Below are positions 7,253 to 16,109 of a DNA stretch of 29,261 nt, piece by piece. The translations under genes and the position numbers were made by a program. Location of the stretch: assembly GCA_946624335.1 (NCBI GenBank), contig CAMOSA010000007.1, forward strand, positions 1 to 29,261, read 5' to 3'. Source of the DNA: an uncultured Prevotellaceae bacterium. GTDB lineage: Bacteria; Bacteroidota; Bacteroidia; Bacteroidales; Bacteroidaceae. Every line of letters begins with the position of its first letter. The first letter of the stretch is position 1. The notes under the pieces are model-generated. The model had not been told where the DNA came from. It made no database searches and saw only the letters and a list, made by a program, of their open reading frames with translations.

Positions 7253-10200
7253 GACACTTCAAATCGGAGGTTAGACAAATGGATATTCACGTTGCGTGCC
7301 ACAGCGATCTTGTCGGCATTAGGGTCGGAGGCGACGACGTTGACGTCGGGATGGACGAGGGCAAAGACAAAAGCTCGTTCGCCTTGTCCGCAATGGTTGA
7401 TGCGATGCTCGCTGCCACCCTGCCAGCCGTCGATCTCCTCGGCGTGTGCCAAGATGTCCTTGAGCTTGCGCATCGCTTCGCGTTTCACGCCGACTTCCTT
7501 GTACATATATTGATAGCGCACGTAGGGTACGACGGCTGCTGTCTTCTCCTGCTCGCGGCGCAGCTGTGCATAGCGCTCAACAAAGAGGCGACGAACATCC
7601 TGAGTGAGACGACGTGTCTCGAGGTCCTTGAACGCATCGGGCGTGATGCGCTTGCCGATCTCCATGTGCATCGATCCGCGGCGGAAAGCCAGTTCATCCT
7701 TGGGCAGGACGTGGCCTAAGCCTGTCAGGAAGATGGGCAGAATGTCGACGCCGTAGGTCTTGGCCATGTGGAAGGCGCCCTGATGGAACCGATGGATCTG
7801 GCGGTCCTTGGAGCGCGTGCCTTCGGGGAAGGTGACGACACTGTATCCCCGCTTGAGCAGGTCGGCAATCTTCTCGTTGATGTTGTCGACACCTTCGCTG
7901 ACAGGATAGAATTCTGCCGCACGTAGGATGAGGCTGTAGAGCGGGTTGTTCCACACCCATTTCTTGGTCAGGATGACCGTCTTGGGGGCTATGCTCAGCA
8001 CGGCCATCAGGTCCAGTTGCGACTGGTGGTTGCAGACGATGATGGCAGGCTTCTCCAGCGTCTCGCCGTAGGGGTTGCCGACGCTGTACGTCGTGCCGGG
8101 CACATGCTCGATGCAGAAGCGCGAGATACGGTAGAGTGTGCGATGGAAGAAGATCTTCTTGCGCTCTGTGTAGGGCCCGATATGACTCCAGAGGAAGGCG
8201 AAGAGCTGGTAGATGCTGGCCACGATGAGGTAGAAGGCGGAGGCATAGACGGTGAGGGCTATGCGCTCCAGCGTCAAGGGCACCTCGCGCAACTTGCCGC
8301 CCTCCGTCGTCAGCCACCTGAAGATCAGTGGTGGCAAGTAGAAAGCCATCAGCACGACGGTGGCCATGCCGACGATGACCACTTCGCCCAGCGAGCGCAT
8401 GGCAGGGTGACGGGCGATGATGAGCGAGCCGATGCCTATGAACATCAGCAGGGCTGAGAGGGCGACGCTGTTCTTGTAGCTCTTCAGCACGGGGCGGCCG
8501 TAGGTGTGCTCGTAGACGAGGCCTTCGGTGATGAAGATGGTGTAGTCATCGCCCTGGCCGAAGATGAAGGTGGCCAGGATGATGTTGACGATATTGAACT
8601 GTAGGCCGAGCACCTGCATGATGCCGAGAATCCATATCCAACCAACGGCTAAGGGCAGGAAGGACATCAGGCTGAGCTCGAGGCTGCCCATCGACAGCCA
8701 GAGGAAGAAGAAGACTACGAAACCGCAGACGAAGCCTATGTAGTTGAAGTCATCAGAGAGTGTCGTGGCGAGTGAGTGTTGCACGTCGCGGTTGTCGAAG
8801 ACGAAGCCGAGGTCGGAGAAACGTTCGCGCCAAGCCTGCTTGACCTCGTCAGCCATGGGCTGGTCGCCGCGGATATAATTGACGATGCGTGTGTGGCCGC
8901 CGGCCGGGTCATTTAATATAAAAGGTGTGCCCACGACGGACGTGACAGGCTCGAAATAGTCGGCCGGTTGCGGCTCATGTTCGTTGTCTAGCAGCGACAG
9001 GAACGGCTCGAAGGCATGCTCGGAGAAACCTTGGGCACGACCTTCTGCCAGCAGCTGTGTCGACAGTTGCTGGCGATGCCGTCTGACGAAAGCGTTCCAA
9101 CGCTCGATGGACGCTGCTTGTGCCTGCTGCGACGGCACGATGCCCTGTAGGCCCCGTACGGTCAGACCCGCAGCACGGAGGCTGTCGGTCATCAGCTCGG
9201 CACGCTCGAGTGCCTGATCCATCGTCGTCGCCTCGGCAACAGCCAGCACCTCGGTGCCCGTGGCGGTCTCGAGCCCGACATTGAGCAGCGACAGGTTATC
9301 GCGTTGCTCGGGGGTCATATAGTTGATGTGCTGGAGGTTCGTGTCGAAAGTTGTCTGGAGGCTGAAGTAGCCAAATACACAGGTCATGGCGACCATGAAG
9401 AGCAACAGCCAGGGCGAGCGGCTCCATTGGGCGAGGCGCAGACCGTAGGGCGATGGGACTGCTGCTGTGCCCGATGACTCGATGTCTGCCGTCATTGCGT
9501 CTGAGGCTGCGGAAGCAGCTGGCGTTACAGATGGCTGCCGCCGCTGTCCGGCTACGAACACAGGCAGCACGGTGAGCACAAAGAGAATTGTGCCGACAAG
9601 TACCAATGCGCCGAGAATGCCCAAGTCGCGCATCGCGTCGGAGTCCATCCATGCCAGGCAGGCAAAGGCACTGACGGTAGTGATATTGCCTGTGAGCAGA
9701 GGCGGGATCATATCGGAGAGTGCCTTGCGTTCATCACGCTCGTGACGACGGTGGTCGAGGTAGTGGAGCGGATAATTGGCGGCGATGCCGATGAGCACGG
9801 CACCTGTGCCGAGGACAATCACTGATAGCTCGTGATGGTATAAGCTCATCACGCCCATGGCCACGGCGTAGCCTGTCGCGATGGACACGATCATCCATAG
9901 GATATCGCTCACCCGGCGGAAGACGTAGAAGAGGACGAGGGCGATGAGTACGATGCTGAGCAGACCGGCAATCATCCCGTCGGTCTTGATGCGGTCAGCA
10001 TTGGTGACGGCTATCATTGGTGCGCCTATCGCTGAGAAGTGCTGGCCGGGGTGACTGTCTGACAGCCGTCGAACAGTCTCGTCGACCAGTGCTTTGAGCT
10101 CACGGTTCTGTCCGCTGTCGCTGGAGCCATAGGGGCTGATGAGGAAAGCGATGCCGGCCTTGCGGTCGGACGTGAGGATGATGCCGTCTTCGATGCTGTA

Positions 10201-10791
10201 GCCATGGCCGCCACGCAGTGTCTGCAGACGTGACAGCTGTGGCGAGAACAAGTGCAGGGGATCGCGCCGTACGGCGATGTCCGTCATGCCTCCCGTAGGC
10301 AGCAACAGCATCTGGCGGTTCTGCTCCAGGGCTTCACGGATGTAGGAGGGTGAAGCGAGCAGGCTGTCGGCCCTTCGTATGTCCGCATCAGTCAGCATCA
10401 GGGGGGCGTTATCGACGATGAAATCGATCATTTCGGCAAAGGCATCCTCGTCGACCTCGATGGAGAAGTCTTGGACAATGCCTGCCGTGTCGACCTCGTG
10501 CAAGCCTTGCTCGAAGTCCAGAAGGGCGTTCTTGATGGAATCCACACGGGCCTCCTCGTCGGCCTCGTCGGACGAAGCGACGATGACGATGCGGTCTTGC
10601 CCGCCGATCTGCTGGAAGACGGACATATAGCGTGTGCTCGTGGAGTCGGTCGTGAGAAAGTCGCTGATGTCCTCCTTCAGACGAATACGTGAAGACAACA
10701 CAAGCGACACAGCCACCACGGCCAGCCAGAGTGTCCAAGCCAGCCAGCGGCGATGCGAGAGTCGGTCGTATGTCCACAGAAACGGATTCAT
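7249..10791 (-). CDS. MMPL/RND-type exporter fused to PlsC-like acyltransferase and a methyltransferase fragment
   Basis: This 1180-residue fusion has three parts. Residues 1-860 form an RND/MMPL exporter: a first membrane helix at about 17-34, a periplasmic loop, helices at about 272-415, a second helix at 460-476, a second periplasmic loop, then helices at about 684-825 with the conserved FIFGQGDDYTIF segment. Residues about 875-1075 are a PlsC/LPLAT acyltransferase with NHQSQLD (H922-D927, HX4D) and FPEGTRS (988-994). The tail (about 1095-1180) contains HCGQGERAFVFAL and VVASDPN, resembling motif I and the acidic strand of a SAM methyltransferase, but stops before a full domain. It likely exports and acylates the aryl-polyene lipid. 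MMPL exporters are standard in APE clusters; the tail is unusual. It overlaps the next gene by 4 bp. Confidence 0.9.
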   Translation of the reverse strand: MNPFLWTYDRLSHRRWLAWTLWLAVVAVSLVLSSRIRLKEDISDFLTTDSTSTRYMSVFQQIGGQDRIVIVASSDEADEEARVDSIKNALLDFEQGLHEVDTAGIVQDFSIEVDEDAFAEMIDFIVDNAPLMLTDADIRRADSLLASPSYIREALEQNRQMLLLPTGGMTDIAVRRDPLHLFSPQLSRLQTLRGGHGYSIEDGIILTSDRKAGIAFLISPYGSSDSGQNRELKALVDETVRRLSDSHPGQHFSAIGAPMIAVTNADRIKTDGMIAGLLSIVLIALVLFYVFRRVSDILWMIVSIATGYAVAMGVMSLYHHELSVIVLGTGAVLIGIAANYPLHYLDHRRHERDERKALSDMIPPLLTGNITTVSAFACLAWMDSDAMRDLGILGALVLVGTILFVLTVLPVFVAGQRRQPSVTPAASAASDAMTADIESSGTAAVPSPYGLRLAQWSRSPWLLLFMVAMTCVFGYFSLQTTFDTNLQHINYMTPEQRDNLSLLNVGLETATGTEVLAVAEATTMDQALERAELMTDSLRAAGLTVRGLQGIVPSQQAQAASIERWNAFVRRHRQQLSTQLLAEGRAQGFSEHAFEPFLSLLDNEHEPQPADYFEPVTSVVGTPFILNDPAGGHTRIVNYIRGDQPMADEVKQAWRERFSDLGFVFDNRDVQHSLATTLSDDFNYIGFVCGFVVFFFLWLSMGSLELSLMSFLPLAVGWIWILGIMQVLGLQFNIVNIILATFIFGQGDDYTIFITEGLVYEHTYGRPVLKSYKNSVALSALLMFIGIGSLIIARHPAMRSLGEVVIVGMATVVLMAFYLPPLIFRWLTTEGGKLREVPLTLERIALTVYASAFYLIVASIYQLFAFLWSHIGPYTERKKIFFHRTLYRISRFCIEHVPGTTYSVGNPYGETLEKPAIIVCNHQSQLDLMAVLSIAPKTVILTKKWVWNNPLYSLILRAAEFYPVSEGVDNINEKIADLLKRGYSVVTFPEGTRSKDRQIHRFHQGAFHMAKTYGVDILPIFLTGLGHVLPKDELAFRRGSMHMEIGKRITPDAFKDLETRRLTQDVRRLFVERYAQLRREQEKTAAVVPYVRYQYMYKEVGVKREAMRKLKDILAHAEEIDGWQGGSEHRINHCGQGERAFVFALVHPDVNVVASDPNADKIAVARNVNIHLSNLRFEVS

Positions 10792-10833
10792 ATCATTAGC
10801 CTTTGAGATAAGCGCGTGACAGCGTCAGGCGCC

Positions 10834-11586
10834 TTATGAGTGAGTTTTAGTGAATAGTCGGCAGAGGCGGTGCAGCAGCATCCTCGGGCCGCCGTAGATG
10901 ATGGCCAGCAGGCACAGGACCGTGTTGAGGACGGTGATACGTAGGAAGTCCATCGTCGGGCGGAAATGGCTCACCCGCTCTTCGGGCGAGGGATAGTAGA
11001 CACGCACCGGGACGGGTATGAGCTTGGTGCCGCGCCATGCGCTGAACACCAGCAGTTCCAACTCGGCCTCATAGCGGGAGGTCAGTACGCGAAGACCGCC
11101 AAGGTGCCGCAAGGGATAGAGGCGGAAACCCGTCTGGGTGTCGGGGATGTGCTGGAGCGTCTGAACGGTGAACCAGAAGTTGCTGAATTTGTTGGCAAAG
11201 ACATTACCGCCCGGCATATTCTCGTCATCGAACGAGCGGCTGCCGACGATGATGGCTTCGGGGTGTTGATTGCCGGCTTGCAGCAGCAGGGGTGCATCCT
11301 CGGGATAGTGCTGCCCGTCGGCATCGAGCGTCAGCACATGGGTGAAGCCAAGCGCCTGGGCACGACGAAAACCGACCTTCAGCGCACCACCCTTACCGCG
11401 GTTGCGGTCGTAGGTGACGAGCTCGAACGGTACCTCATGCTGTAGCTCTTGAAGACGGGCGAGGGTGTCGTCGGTGCTGCCGTCGTTGACCACCATTACC
11501 TCGGGCCATACTGCAGCAGCACGGCGGATGACATCGCAGACCGTCGTGACGTTGTTGTAGGTAGGGATAAGGAGGGTGGTGCGCAT
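10834..11586 (-). CDS. Family 2 glycosyltransferase
   Basis: This is a 250-residue GT-A fold enzyme of the dolichyl-phosphate-mannose-synthase type. It starts MRTTLLIPTYNN, has VVNDGSTDDT for nucleotide binding and the metal-binding DADGQHYPED. It ends in a hydrophobic segment (TVLNTVLCLLAIIYGG) that should anchor it to the inner membrane. I chose the ATG at 11586. A TTG at 11670 overlapping the upstream stop would add 28 residues lacking family similarity. It sits 42 bp before the MMPL fusion. GT2 genes are common in aryl-polyene clusters, where they may glycosylate a lipid anchor or the polyene. The sugar and acceptor are unknown. Confidence 0.87.
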   Translation of the reverse strand: MRTTLLIPTYNNVTTVCDVIRRAAAVWPEVMVVNDGSTDDTLARLQELQHEVPFELVTYDRNRGKGGALKVGFRRAQALGFTHVLTLDADGQHYPEDAPLLLQAGNQHPEAIIVGSRSFDDENMPGGNVFANKFSNFWFTVQTLQHIPDTQTGFRLYPLRHLGGLRVLTSRYEAELELLVFSAWRGTKLIPVPVRVYYPSPEERVSHFRPTMDFLRITVLNTVLCLLAIIYGGPRMLLHRLCRLFTKTHS

Positions 11587-11666
11587 AGGGCGGATGGTGA
11601 CAGGGGTGATGAAAATCGTGTGACCTAATGTGGGACGTGGGCAATGACCGGTAAATGACGAATCGG

Positions 11667-12044
11667 TCAACAGCCCTTGGGCGTCAGGCGCAGGGACATC
11701 TTGGTGAACGATGCCGCTTCACCAGCGAGAACAGCCTGCACGCTATAGCCCTCGTCGGTAGGCTGGATGCGTGTCAGGCGTACTTGAAACGTCGGATTCT
11801 CGAGCGGCGATATGATGTTCATGTATTTAATGTTGTTGATATGCGCCAGTCGTAGCGGTTGTCCGACCTGAGCTGAGAGCAGCTCCTCGACGATGCCGAG
11901 CTGGCACACGCCCGGCGTGATGGGGTTGCTGGGGAAGTGCGCCTTGTAGATGAAGTGCTCAGGGTTCAGTGCTATCTCATAAGTGCCGCTCGTCTCGTCC
12001 TGCTCAGAGGAGAGCACGCGGAAGAAGTCGTTCGTCAGTTTCAT
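11667..12044 (-). CDS. FabZ-like (3R)-hydroxyacyl-ACP dehydratase subunit, His-bearing
   Basis: This 125-residue hotdog protein carries the FabZ/ApeI-like signature HFPSNPITPGV, with catalytic-position His36. In FabZ the catalytic Glu sits 14 residues after this His. Here that position is Gly50, with two Glu only further on (53 and 54). The partner dehydratase at 18225-18659 shows the opposite pattern, so a composite active site is possible. The start at 12044 (MKLTNDFFRV) is chosen because the longer frame covers the upstream gene. The 3' end lies 80 bp before the chosen glycosyltransferase start. Role: dehydration of the beta-hydroxyacyl-ACP in each polyene extension round. Confidence 0.85.
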   Translation of the reverse strand: MKLTNDFFRVLSSEQDETSGTYEIALNPEHFIYKAHFPSNPITPGVCQLGIVEELLSAQVGQPLRLAHINNIKYMNIISPLENPTFQVRLTRIQPTDEGYSVQAVLAGEAASFTKMSLRLTPKGC

Positions 12045-12049
12045 TGCAT

Positions 12050-12496
12050 CTATTGTTGTAGGCGCTCGAAGCGATAGGTTATTCCATATTTCTTGTTTTG
12101 TAGCGACAGCGAGTCGGGGAGCCATGTCGACAGGAGGCGACGGCGGCCGGGCTTGAGGGCGGTGTCGGCAGCGAGCAGGCGCAGGTCGCGGCGCAGTACG
12201 CGGCGGATGTACCACTTGTCCATCGCTGCGAAGACGTTGCTCACCTTCACGCGGTTATCCTCGCAGGTGAAGTCGAAGAAATGTAGGCCGAACTCGTTGA
12301 CGACGGACCCAACGAGGCCGTGCTCCGTCTGGCGCGTCAGGCAGATGCCGGTGACGGTCATCGAGCCGCGCTCCAGCGTGAAGTTCCACGAAGCCCGTTC
12401 CTCGCCTGCCAGCAGGAGAGGATGGCTGTCTTGGGCCCTGACCGCGAGGTCTGTCAGGCACAGCAACAGACTAATCCAAAGCGAAAGTCTTCTCAC
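12050..12496 (-). CDS. Small exported protein of unknown function
   Basis: This 148-residue protein starts with a GTG and has a clear signal peptide (MRRLSLWISLLLCLTDLAVRAQ) with a probable cut after RAQ. No lipobox cysteine is visible. The mature part is basic and rich in beta-type segments (FGLHFFDFTC and similar). It overlaps the upstream LolA-like gene by 26 bp, which supports translation of this frame and coupling of the two. In E. coli-type APE clusters a small exported protein (DUF3261 type) sits near the LolA homologue, and this may be the functional counterpart. I cannot show homology by eye. A periplasmic or outer-membrane role in delivering the pigment lipid is inferred. Confidence 0.75.
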   Translation of the reverse strand: MRRLSLWISLLLCLTDLAVRAQDSHPLLLAGEERASWNFTLERGSMTVTGICLTRQTEHGLVGSVVNEFGLHFFDFTCEDNRVKVSNVFAAMDKWYIRRVLRRDLRLLAADTALKPGRRRLLSTWLPDSLSLQNKKYGITYRFERLQQ

Positions 12497-13109
12497 TGAG
12501 CGGTTGGTTTTGTTTTACATTCTGGAAGGCGATGACAGTGTTGTCGCCACCGGCTTCTTTCATTTCCACGCGTTCCATCGTGCGTGTCGTCCTGTTGAAG
12601 GTCAGGCGTATCGCGGCGAACATCTTCTTCATTCGCTTGGCCTTGGGCGTGAGGTTGGCCACGTAGACCTTGTCATCGGCCTGGATCTTCACGTCGAAGT
12701 CATCGGTTTGCGTCAGGCACTTGCCGGTGACGCTGCCTGCAATCATCTTGGCGATGCCCTGAAAGGCTTGGCTGCTCTTCAGGTCGATGCTGTTGCGGCT
12801 CTTGCCCTTGCCGATGTGTACTTTGTCATCGGCGATGATGAACGTGTAGTCGTAGGGTGAGGTGTAGTGCCAGCACAACTTGCCAGGGCTCGCAAAGGCC
12901 ATCGTACCGTTGCTCACCATCTTGTCGTTCATGATGCTCAGCTCCTTGGTCTGCACGAACTGGCATTGCAGCGTACGTATTTTCTGAGCCGCTGTATTGA
13001 TCTCACTGATGATGCGTTCTTGCTCGGCTTTTGTTACCGCTTTCTGCGCCATCGACGTTGTCAGCGCGGTCGGCAGGCAGAGGAGTAGCGCTAATAACCA
13101 CTTTCTCAT
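12471..13109 (-). CDS. LolA-like periplasmic lipoprotein/lipid carrier
   Basis: This 212-residue protein begins with a signal peptide (MRKWLLALLLCLPTALTTSMAQ). It has the LolA pattern: an N-terminal helix with IRTLQCQFVQTKEL, then GTMAFASPGKLCWHYTSPYDY and successive beta strands forming the half-barrel. The length matches LolA (about 200). LolA normally ferries lipoproteins across the periplasm, and dedicated homologues occur in aryl-polyene clusters, where they are thought to carry the polyene lipid to the outer membrane after MMPL export. The ATG at 13109 lies 8 bp from the upstream stop. The 3' end overlaps the next exported protein by 26 bp. Confidence 0.88.
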   Translation of the reverse strand: MRKWLLALLLCLPTALTTSMAQKAVTKAEQERIISEINTAAQKIRTLQCQFVQTKELSIMNDKMVSNGTMAFASPGKLCWHYTSPYDYTFIIADDKVHIGKGKSRNSIDLKSSQAFQGIAKMIAGSVTGKCLTQTDDFDVKIQADDKVYVANLTPKAKRMKKMFAAIRLTFNRTTRTMERVEMKEAGGDNTVIAFQNVKQNQPLSEKTFALD

Positions 13110-13117
13110 AATCCGTC

Positions 13118-13471
13118 TTATTTAGCGATGAAATAACAGCCACCCATGATCAGTACGACGCCCAGCCAGCGAGTCATCGGCACCTCCTCGTGGAAGATGA
13201 AGATGGCAGCCAGCATACCGAAGACATAGCTCATGCTGGCCAATGGATAGGCCATACTGAACGGGTACTTCTTGAGGATGTACATCCACAACACGGAGCT
13301 GGCAATCAGTAGTATACCTGTCGCCAGGAACCACCAGTTGGTCAGCTGTGCGGTGATGAAACTCCAGCGCCAGGAGGGTGAGCCCATAGCGTTGAGGGCA
13401 AACTTCAGGCAGACCTGTCCTGCGCTCAGCAGGACGCTCTGCAACACGGCTAAAAGGAGTAACTGCCACAC
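13118..13471 (-). CDS. Small four-helix EamA/SMR-type membrane protein
   Basis: This is a hydrophobic protein of about 117 residues with four predicted membrane helices (starting WQLLLLAVLQSVLLSAGQ; WWFLATGILLIASSVLWM; SYVFGMLAAIFIF; WLGVVLIMGGCYFIA), the size of SMR or ArnE/ArnF-like half transporters. A conserved-looking Glu (FIFHEE) lies between helices 3 and 4. The start is uncertain: the open frame extends into the KS-CLF gene to 13579, but the GTG at 13471 directly precedes helix 1 and avoids a long overlap. ArnE/F-like proteins flip polyprenyl-phosphate sugars. With a GT2 in the same operon, flipping of a glycosylated lipid is a reasonable guess. Confidence 0.75.
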   Translation of the reverse strand: MWQLLLLAVLQSVLLSAGQVCLKFALNAMGSPSWRWSFITAQLTNWWFLATGILLIASSVLWMYILKKYPFSMAYPLASMSYVFGMLAAIFIFHEEVPMTRWLGVVLIMGGCYFIAK

Positions 13472-13535
13472 GATGTTATTTAGCGATATAATGATTTGAC
13501 AATTCTGTGGGCTGAAGCCAGGGGCTCGGCCGCTG

Positions 13536-15812
13536 TCACAGCTGTTCAAGGATGGCGAAGGTGTAGTCCTTCCCATCAATCTGGTTCAGCACGAGGATGC
13601 GGCGAAGAGCTGTGGGCTTTTCGAAGCCCTCAATCAGCATCGCATCGGGCAGCAACTGCCGATGGAGCACATGGGCTGTGGCATAGATGCCAAGGCCGTA
13701 GGCGGTGTAGCTCTCACCGAAGATGTTCTTGAACTGCAGGAGGGGCGTACCGGGGAAGAGCGATGCCGCCTCGCGGAGCAGGGGTGTCACGCTCGTTGCC
13801 GCACCTGAGACGGACGTCATCACGGCGTCGACTGCTCCGACCTCGGCTGCCACAGCAGCCAGTGTCTCGGCCGAAGGACGGTAACAGCGCCGGAAGTAGG
13901 TCATGCGGCACAGGGCATCAGCCGTGGCTTCGGCACTGAGCATGACGCTGACTGCTGTCTCGCCAGCCGTCTGCCCTGGGTTGCCTAAGTATCCGGTCTT
14001 GCGGAGCAGGCCGAAGTATTTGGGCGTCATCTCATCCTGACCGCCGACGAGAGCCGTGCGGATGCGACCCAGTTGCAACTGTAGCCAGGCGTCCTCGAGG
14101 GCACAGTCGAAGGATGCTTCCTTGTGAGCGTACGTCGCGTTGTAGCCATGCGACTTGGTGTGGATGCTCACGAGCGAGCTGATGGTATTGTGCGTCGACT
14201 GCATGAAGGGCGTAGGCTTGCAGTTCTCCTCACCCTCTTCGCAGAGATGGGTCAGCAGGATTTCGGTGTTCTCGATGCAGCCAAGGCCAGTGCCGGTGAT
14301 GATGGCATCGGGGTGCTCGACACCACCCTTGTGCATCGCTGACAGCGAAGTGGCCAAGGCGCGCTTCAACAGCTTGCCCATTCGGCGTGACTCGCCAGGC
14401 GACAGCCATTGCTTGAAGTCGACATCGAGCGAGCGCACGTAGGGCTCACTATATATAATAGGTGTATCGAGCCAGGCTTCGCTGAGGCCTTCCTGGATAG
14501 AAATCTGCTCAGCGGCAGTGAGGTAGACCTCGCCTGCGACACCTCTTTGTGCGACGTGGGTCGTGGTGGTGTCATCGGCAGTTGCTTTGTCGGTAGCTCC
14601 TTTAGCGTAGGAGCCAGGGGGGACGCTCCCCAACACCAGCGAACTGTCGTTGCCTCCAAAGCCAAAGCTGTTGCAGAGCACGTGGCGCAACGGGTGCCGC
14701 GGCGTGGCATCGGTGACCGGTGTAATGCCGTCGGGCATCTGATGCTGCCATCCGAGGTTCAATGGCAGGAACTGCTCCTGCAGGGCCAAGAGGCAGATGA
14801 CGGCTTCGATGCTCCCCGAGGCGCTCGTCGTATGTCCCGTGAACGATTTCGTACTGCTCACGGGTGGCATATCGCTGCCGAAGAGGCGCATCATGGCTTG
14901 GCTCTCGCTGGAGTCGTTGTTGGGCGTTCCCGTGCCATGGGCATTGACATAGTCGATGTCGGCCGGTGTCAGACCGGCGTCGGCGAGGGCTTCTTTCATG
15001 GCCAGATAAGACCCTTCGCCGTCAGGCGACGAGGCCGTCTGGTGAAAGGCATCGCAGGCATTGCCATAGCCTTCGAGCACCGCGATAGGTCGTACGCCCC
15101 TACGCCGTGCCGAAGTCATCGTCTCGATGACGAGGAAGGCGGCACCTTCACCCAGATTCAGGCCGGCGCGAGTCTCGTCGAAGGGGCGGCAACGCTCATG
15201 GTCGAGGATCATCAGCGAGTTGAACCCGTTGAGATGGAACTTGGTGATACACTCGCTGCCACCGACGACGGCTATCTCATGACGCCCACAACGCAGGTCG
15301 TTGGCGCCGTTGATGATGGCGTTGGCGGCCGACGAGCACGCCGTGGACAGCGTCGACATGGAGGCGAAGGGGCCGAAACGGTCGGCGATGCTCTCGGTGC
15401 AAGCACCGCAGTCGTGCTGCGCGATATAATCGTTGTGGAGGTCGTTGTTGAGAAAGTCGAGGTAGTACTGCTCGCTCATGTCCATACCACCTACGGTGGT
15501 GCCTGAGACGAAGGCGGCGCGTGCGATGTCGACGGGCTGGAGCTGGGCCTGCTGTAGTGCCTGTTGCAGCGCCATCATGCCCATCAGGGCGGTTCGCGTC
15601 CGCGGCTGTCCCTCGGGAATGCCCATCCGTGCGGCCATCTCGTCGGTGGAGAGAGGGACCTCGCCGACGGGGAACTCGTGGTGGTCGGTCTTGAGGAAAC
15701 GCAAGGGGCCAATACCCGTCTTGCCAGCCCGCAGGGAGGCCAGCGTCTCAGCACGGTCGAGGCCTATGGCCGACACGATGCCCACTCCTGTGATCAGGAT
15801 AGGTTCACTCAT
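13536..15812 (-). CDS. Fused ketosynthase / chain-length-factor-like protein (KS-CLF)
   Basis: This 758-residue protein has two full ketosynthase-fold halves. Residues 1-395 are an active-looking FabF-type KS with Cys159 (STACSSA), His292 (NAHGTGT) and His327 (FTGHTTSASG), and end with NSFGFGGND. A low-complexity Thr/Ala linker (about 396-425) joins a second half (430-758) matching the Ketoacyl-synt_2/CLF pattern. In it the Cys position aligns with Glu565, the second His with Glu700 (NIFGES), and the first His motif is lost. It therefore looks like a KS and its chain-length factor, separate proteins (ApeO/ApeC) in E. coli APE clusters, joined in one chain. It should be the main polyene elongation enzyme. 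ACP lies 10 bp upstream. Confidence 0.9.
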   Translation of the reverse strand: MSEPILITGVGIVSAIGLDRAETLASLRAGKTGIGPLRFLKTDHHEFPVGEVPLSTDEMAARMGIPEGQPRTRTALMGMMALQQALQQAQLQPVDIARAAFVSGTTVGGMDMSEQYYLDFLNNDLHNDYIAQHDCGACTESIADRFGPFASMSTLSTACSSAANAIINGANDLRCGRHEIAVVGGSECITKFHLNGFNSLMILDHERCRPFDETRAGLNLGEGAAFLVIETMTSARRRGVRPIAVLEGYGNACDAFHQTASSPDGEGSYLAMKEALADAGLTPADIDYVNAHGTGTPNNDSSESQAMMRLFGSDMPPVSSTKSFTGHTTSASGSIEAVICLLALQEQFLPLNLGWQHQMPDGITPVTDATPRHPLRHVLCNSFGFGGNDSSLVLGSVPPGSYAKGATDKATADDTTTTHVAQRGVAGEVYLTAAEQISIQEGLSEAWLDTPIIYSEPYVRSLDVDFKQWLSPGESRRMGKLLKRALATSLSAMHKGGVEHPDAIITGTGLGCIENTEILLTHLCEEGEENCKPTPFMQSTHNTISSLVSIHTKSHGYNATYAHKEASFDCALEDAWLQLQLGRIRTALVGGQDEMTPKYFGLLRKTGYLGNPGQTAGETAVSVMLSAEATADALCRMTYFRRCYRPSAETLAAVAAEVGAVDAVMTSVSGAATSVTPLLREAASLFPGTPLLQFKNIFGESYTAYGLGIYATAHVLHRQLLPDAMLIEGFEKPTALRRILVLNQIDGKDYTFAILEQL

Positions 15813-15822
15813 GCCTACTCCT

Positions 15823-16080
15823 TTACTTGGTGCGGTGTTCGTTGACGTATTGAGCCATTACGTTGATGCTCTTGAAGATCTCTTTACCCTCGGCAGGGTT
15901 CTTCAGCTTGATGCCATATTCTTTTTCCATCATGACGATGAGCTCGAGGGCGTCAATGCTGTCGAGACCCAGGCCTTCGCCGAAGAGGGGAGCATCGTTG
16001 TCGATGTCGGCGGGCGTGACGTCTTCGAGGTTCAGTACTTCGATGATTTGTTCTTTCAACTGTTGAATCAATTCTTCCAT
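15823..16080 (-). CDS. Acyl carrier protein (first of two)
   Basis: This is an 85-residue acidic helical ACP with the phosphopantetheine attachment motif LGLDSIDALEL (Ser41). The flanking pattern (helix 1, loop, DSIDALELI at the start of helix 2, then MEKEYGIKL) matches aryl-polyene ACPs. It lies between the half-KS protein (29 bp) and the KS-CLF fusion (10 bp), so it is the obvious partner for the elongating KS. It needs a phosphopantetheinyl transferase, and none is seen in this window. Confidence in the class is high; which ACP carries the starter and which the growing chain is open. Confidence 0.95.
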   Translation of the reverse strand: MEELIQQLKEQIIEVLNLEDVTPADIDNDAPLFGEGLGLDSIDALELIVMMEKEYGIKLKNPAEGKEIFKSINVMAQYVNEHRTK

Positions 16081-16109
16081 AATCGTTTAGATTGTACTTT
16101 TATGAGTTA

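Noticed and set aside
11587..11670. 28-residue N-terminal extension of the glycosyltransferase from a TTG start
   Set aside because: The extension lacks the GT2 pattern, which begins directly at MRTTLLIPTYNN; a TTG start is less likely than the ATG at 11586.
14409..15506. 365-codon plus-strand frame opposite the KS-CLF fusion
   Set aside because: It is a shadow of the KS coding strand; no recognisable domain and no promoter or start context.
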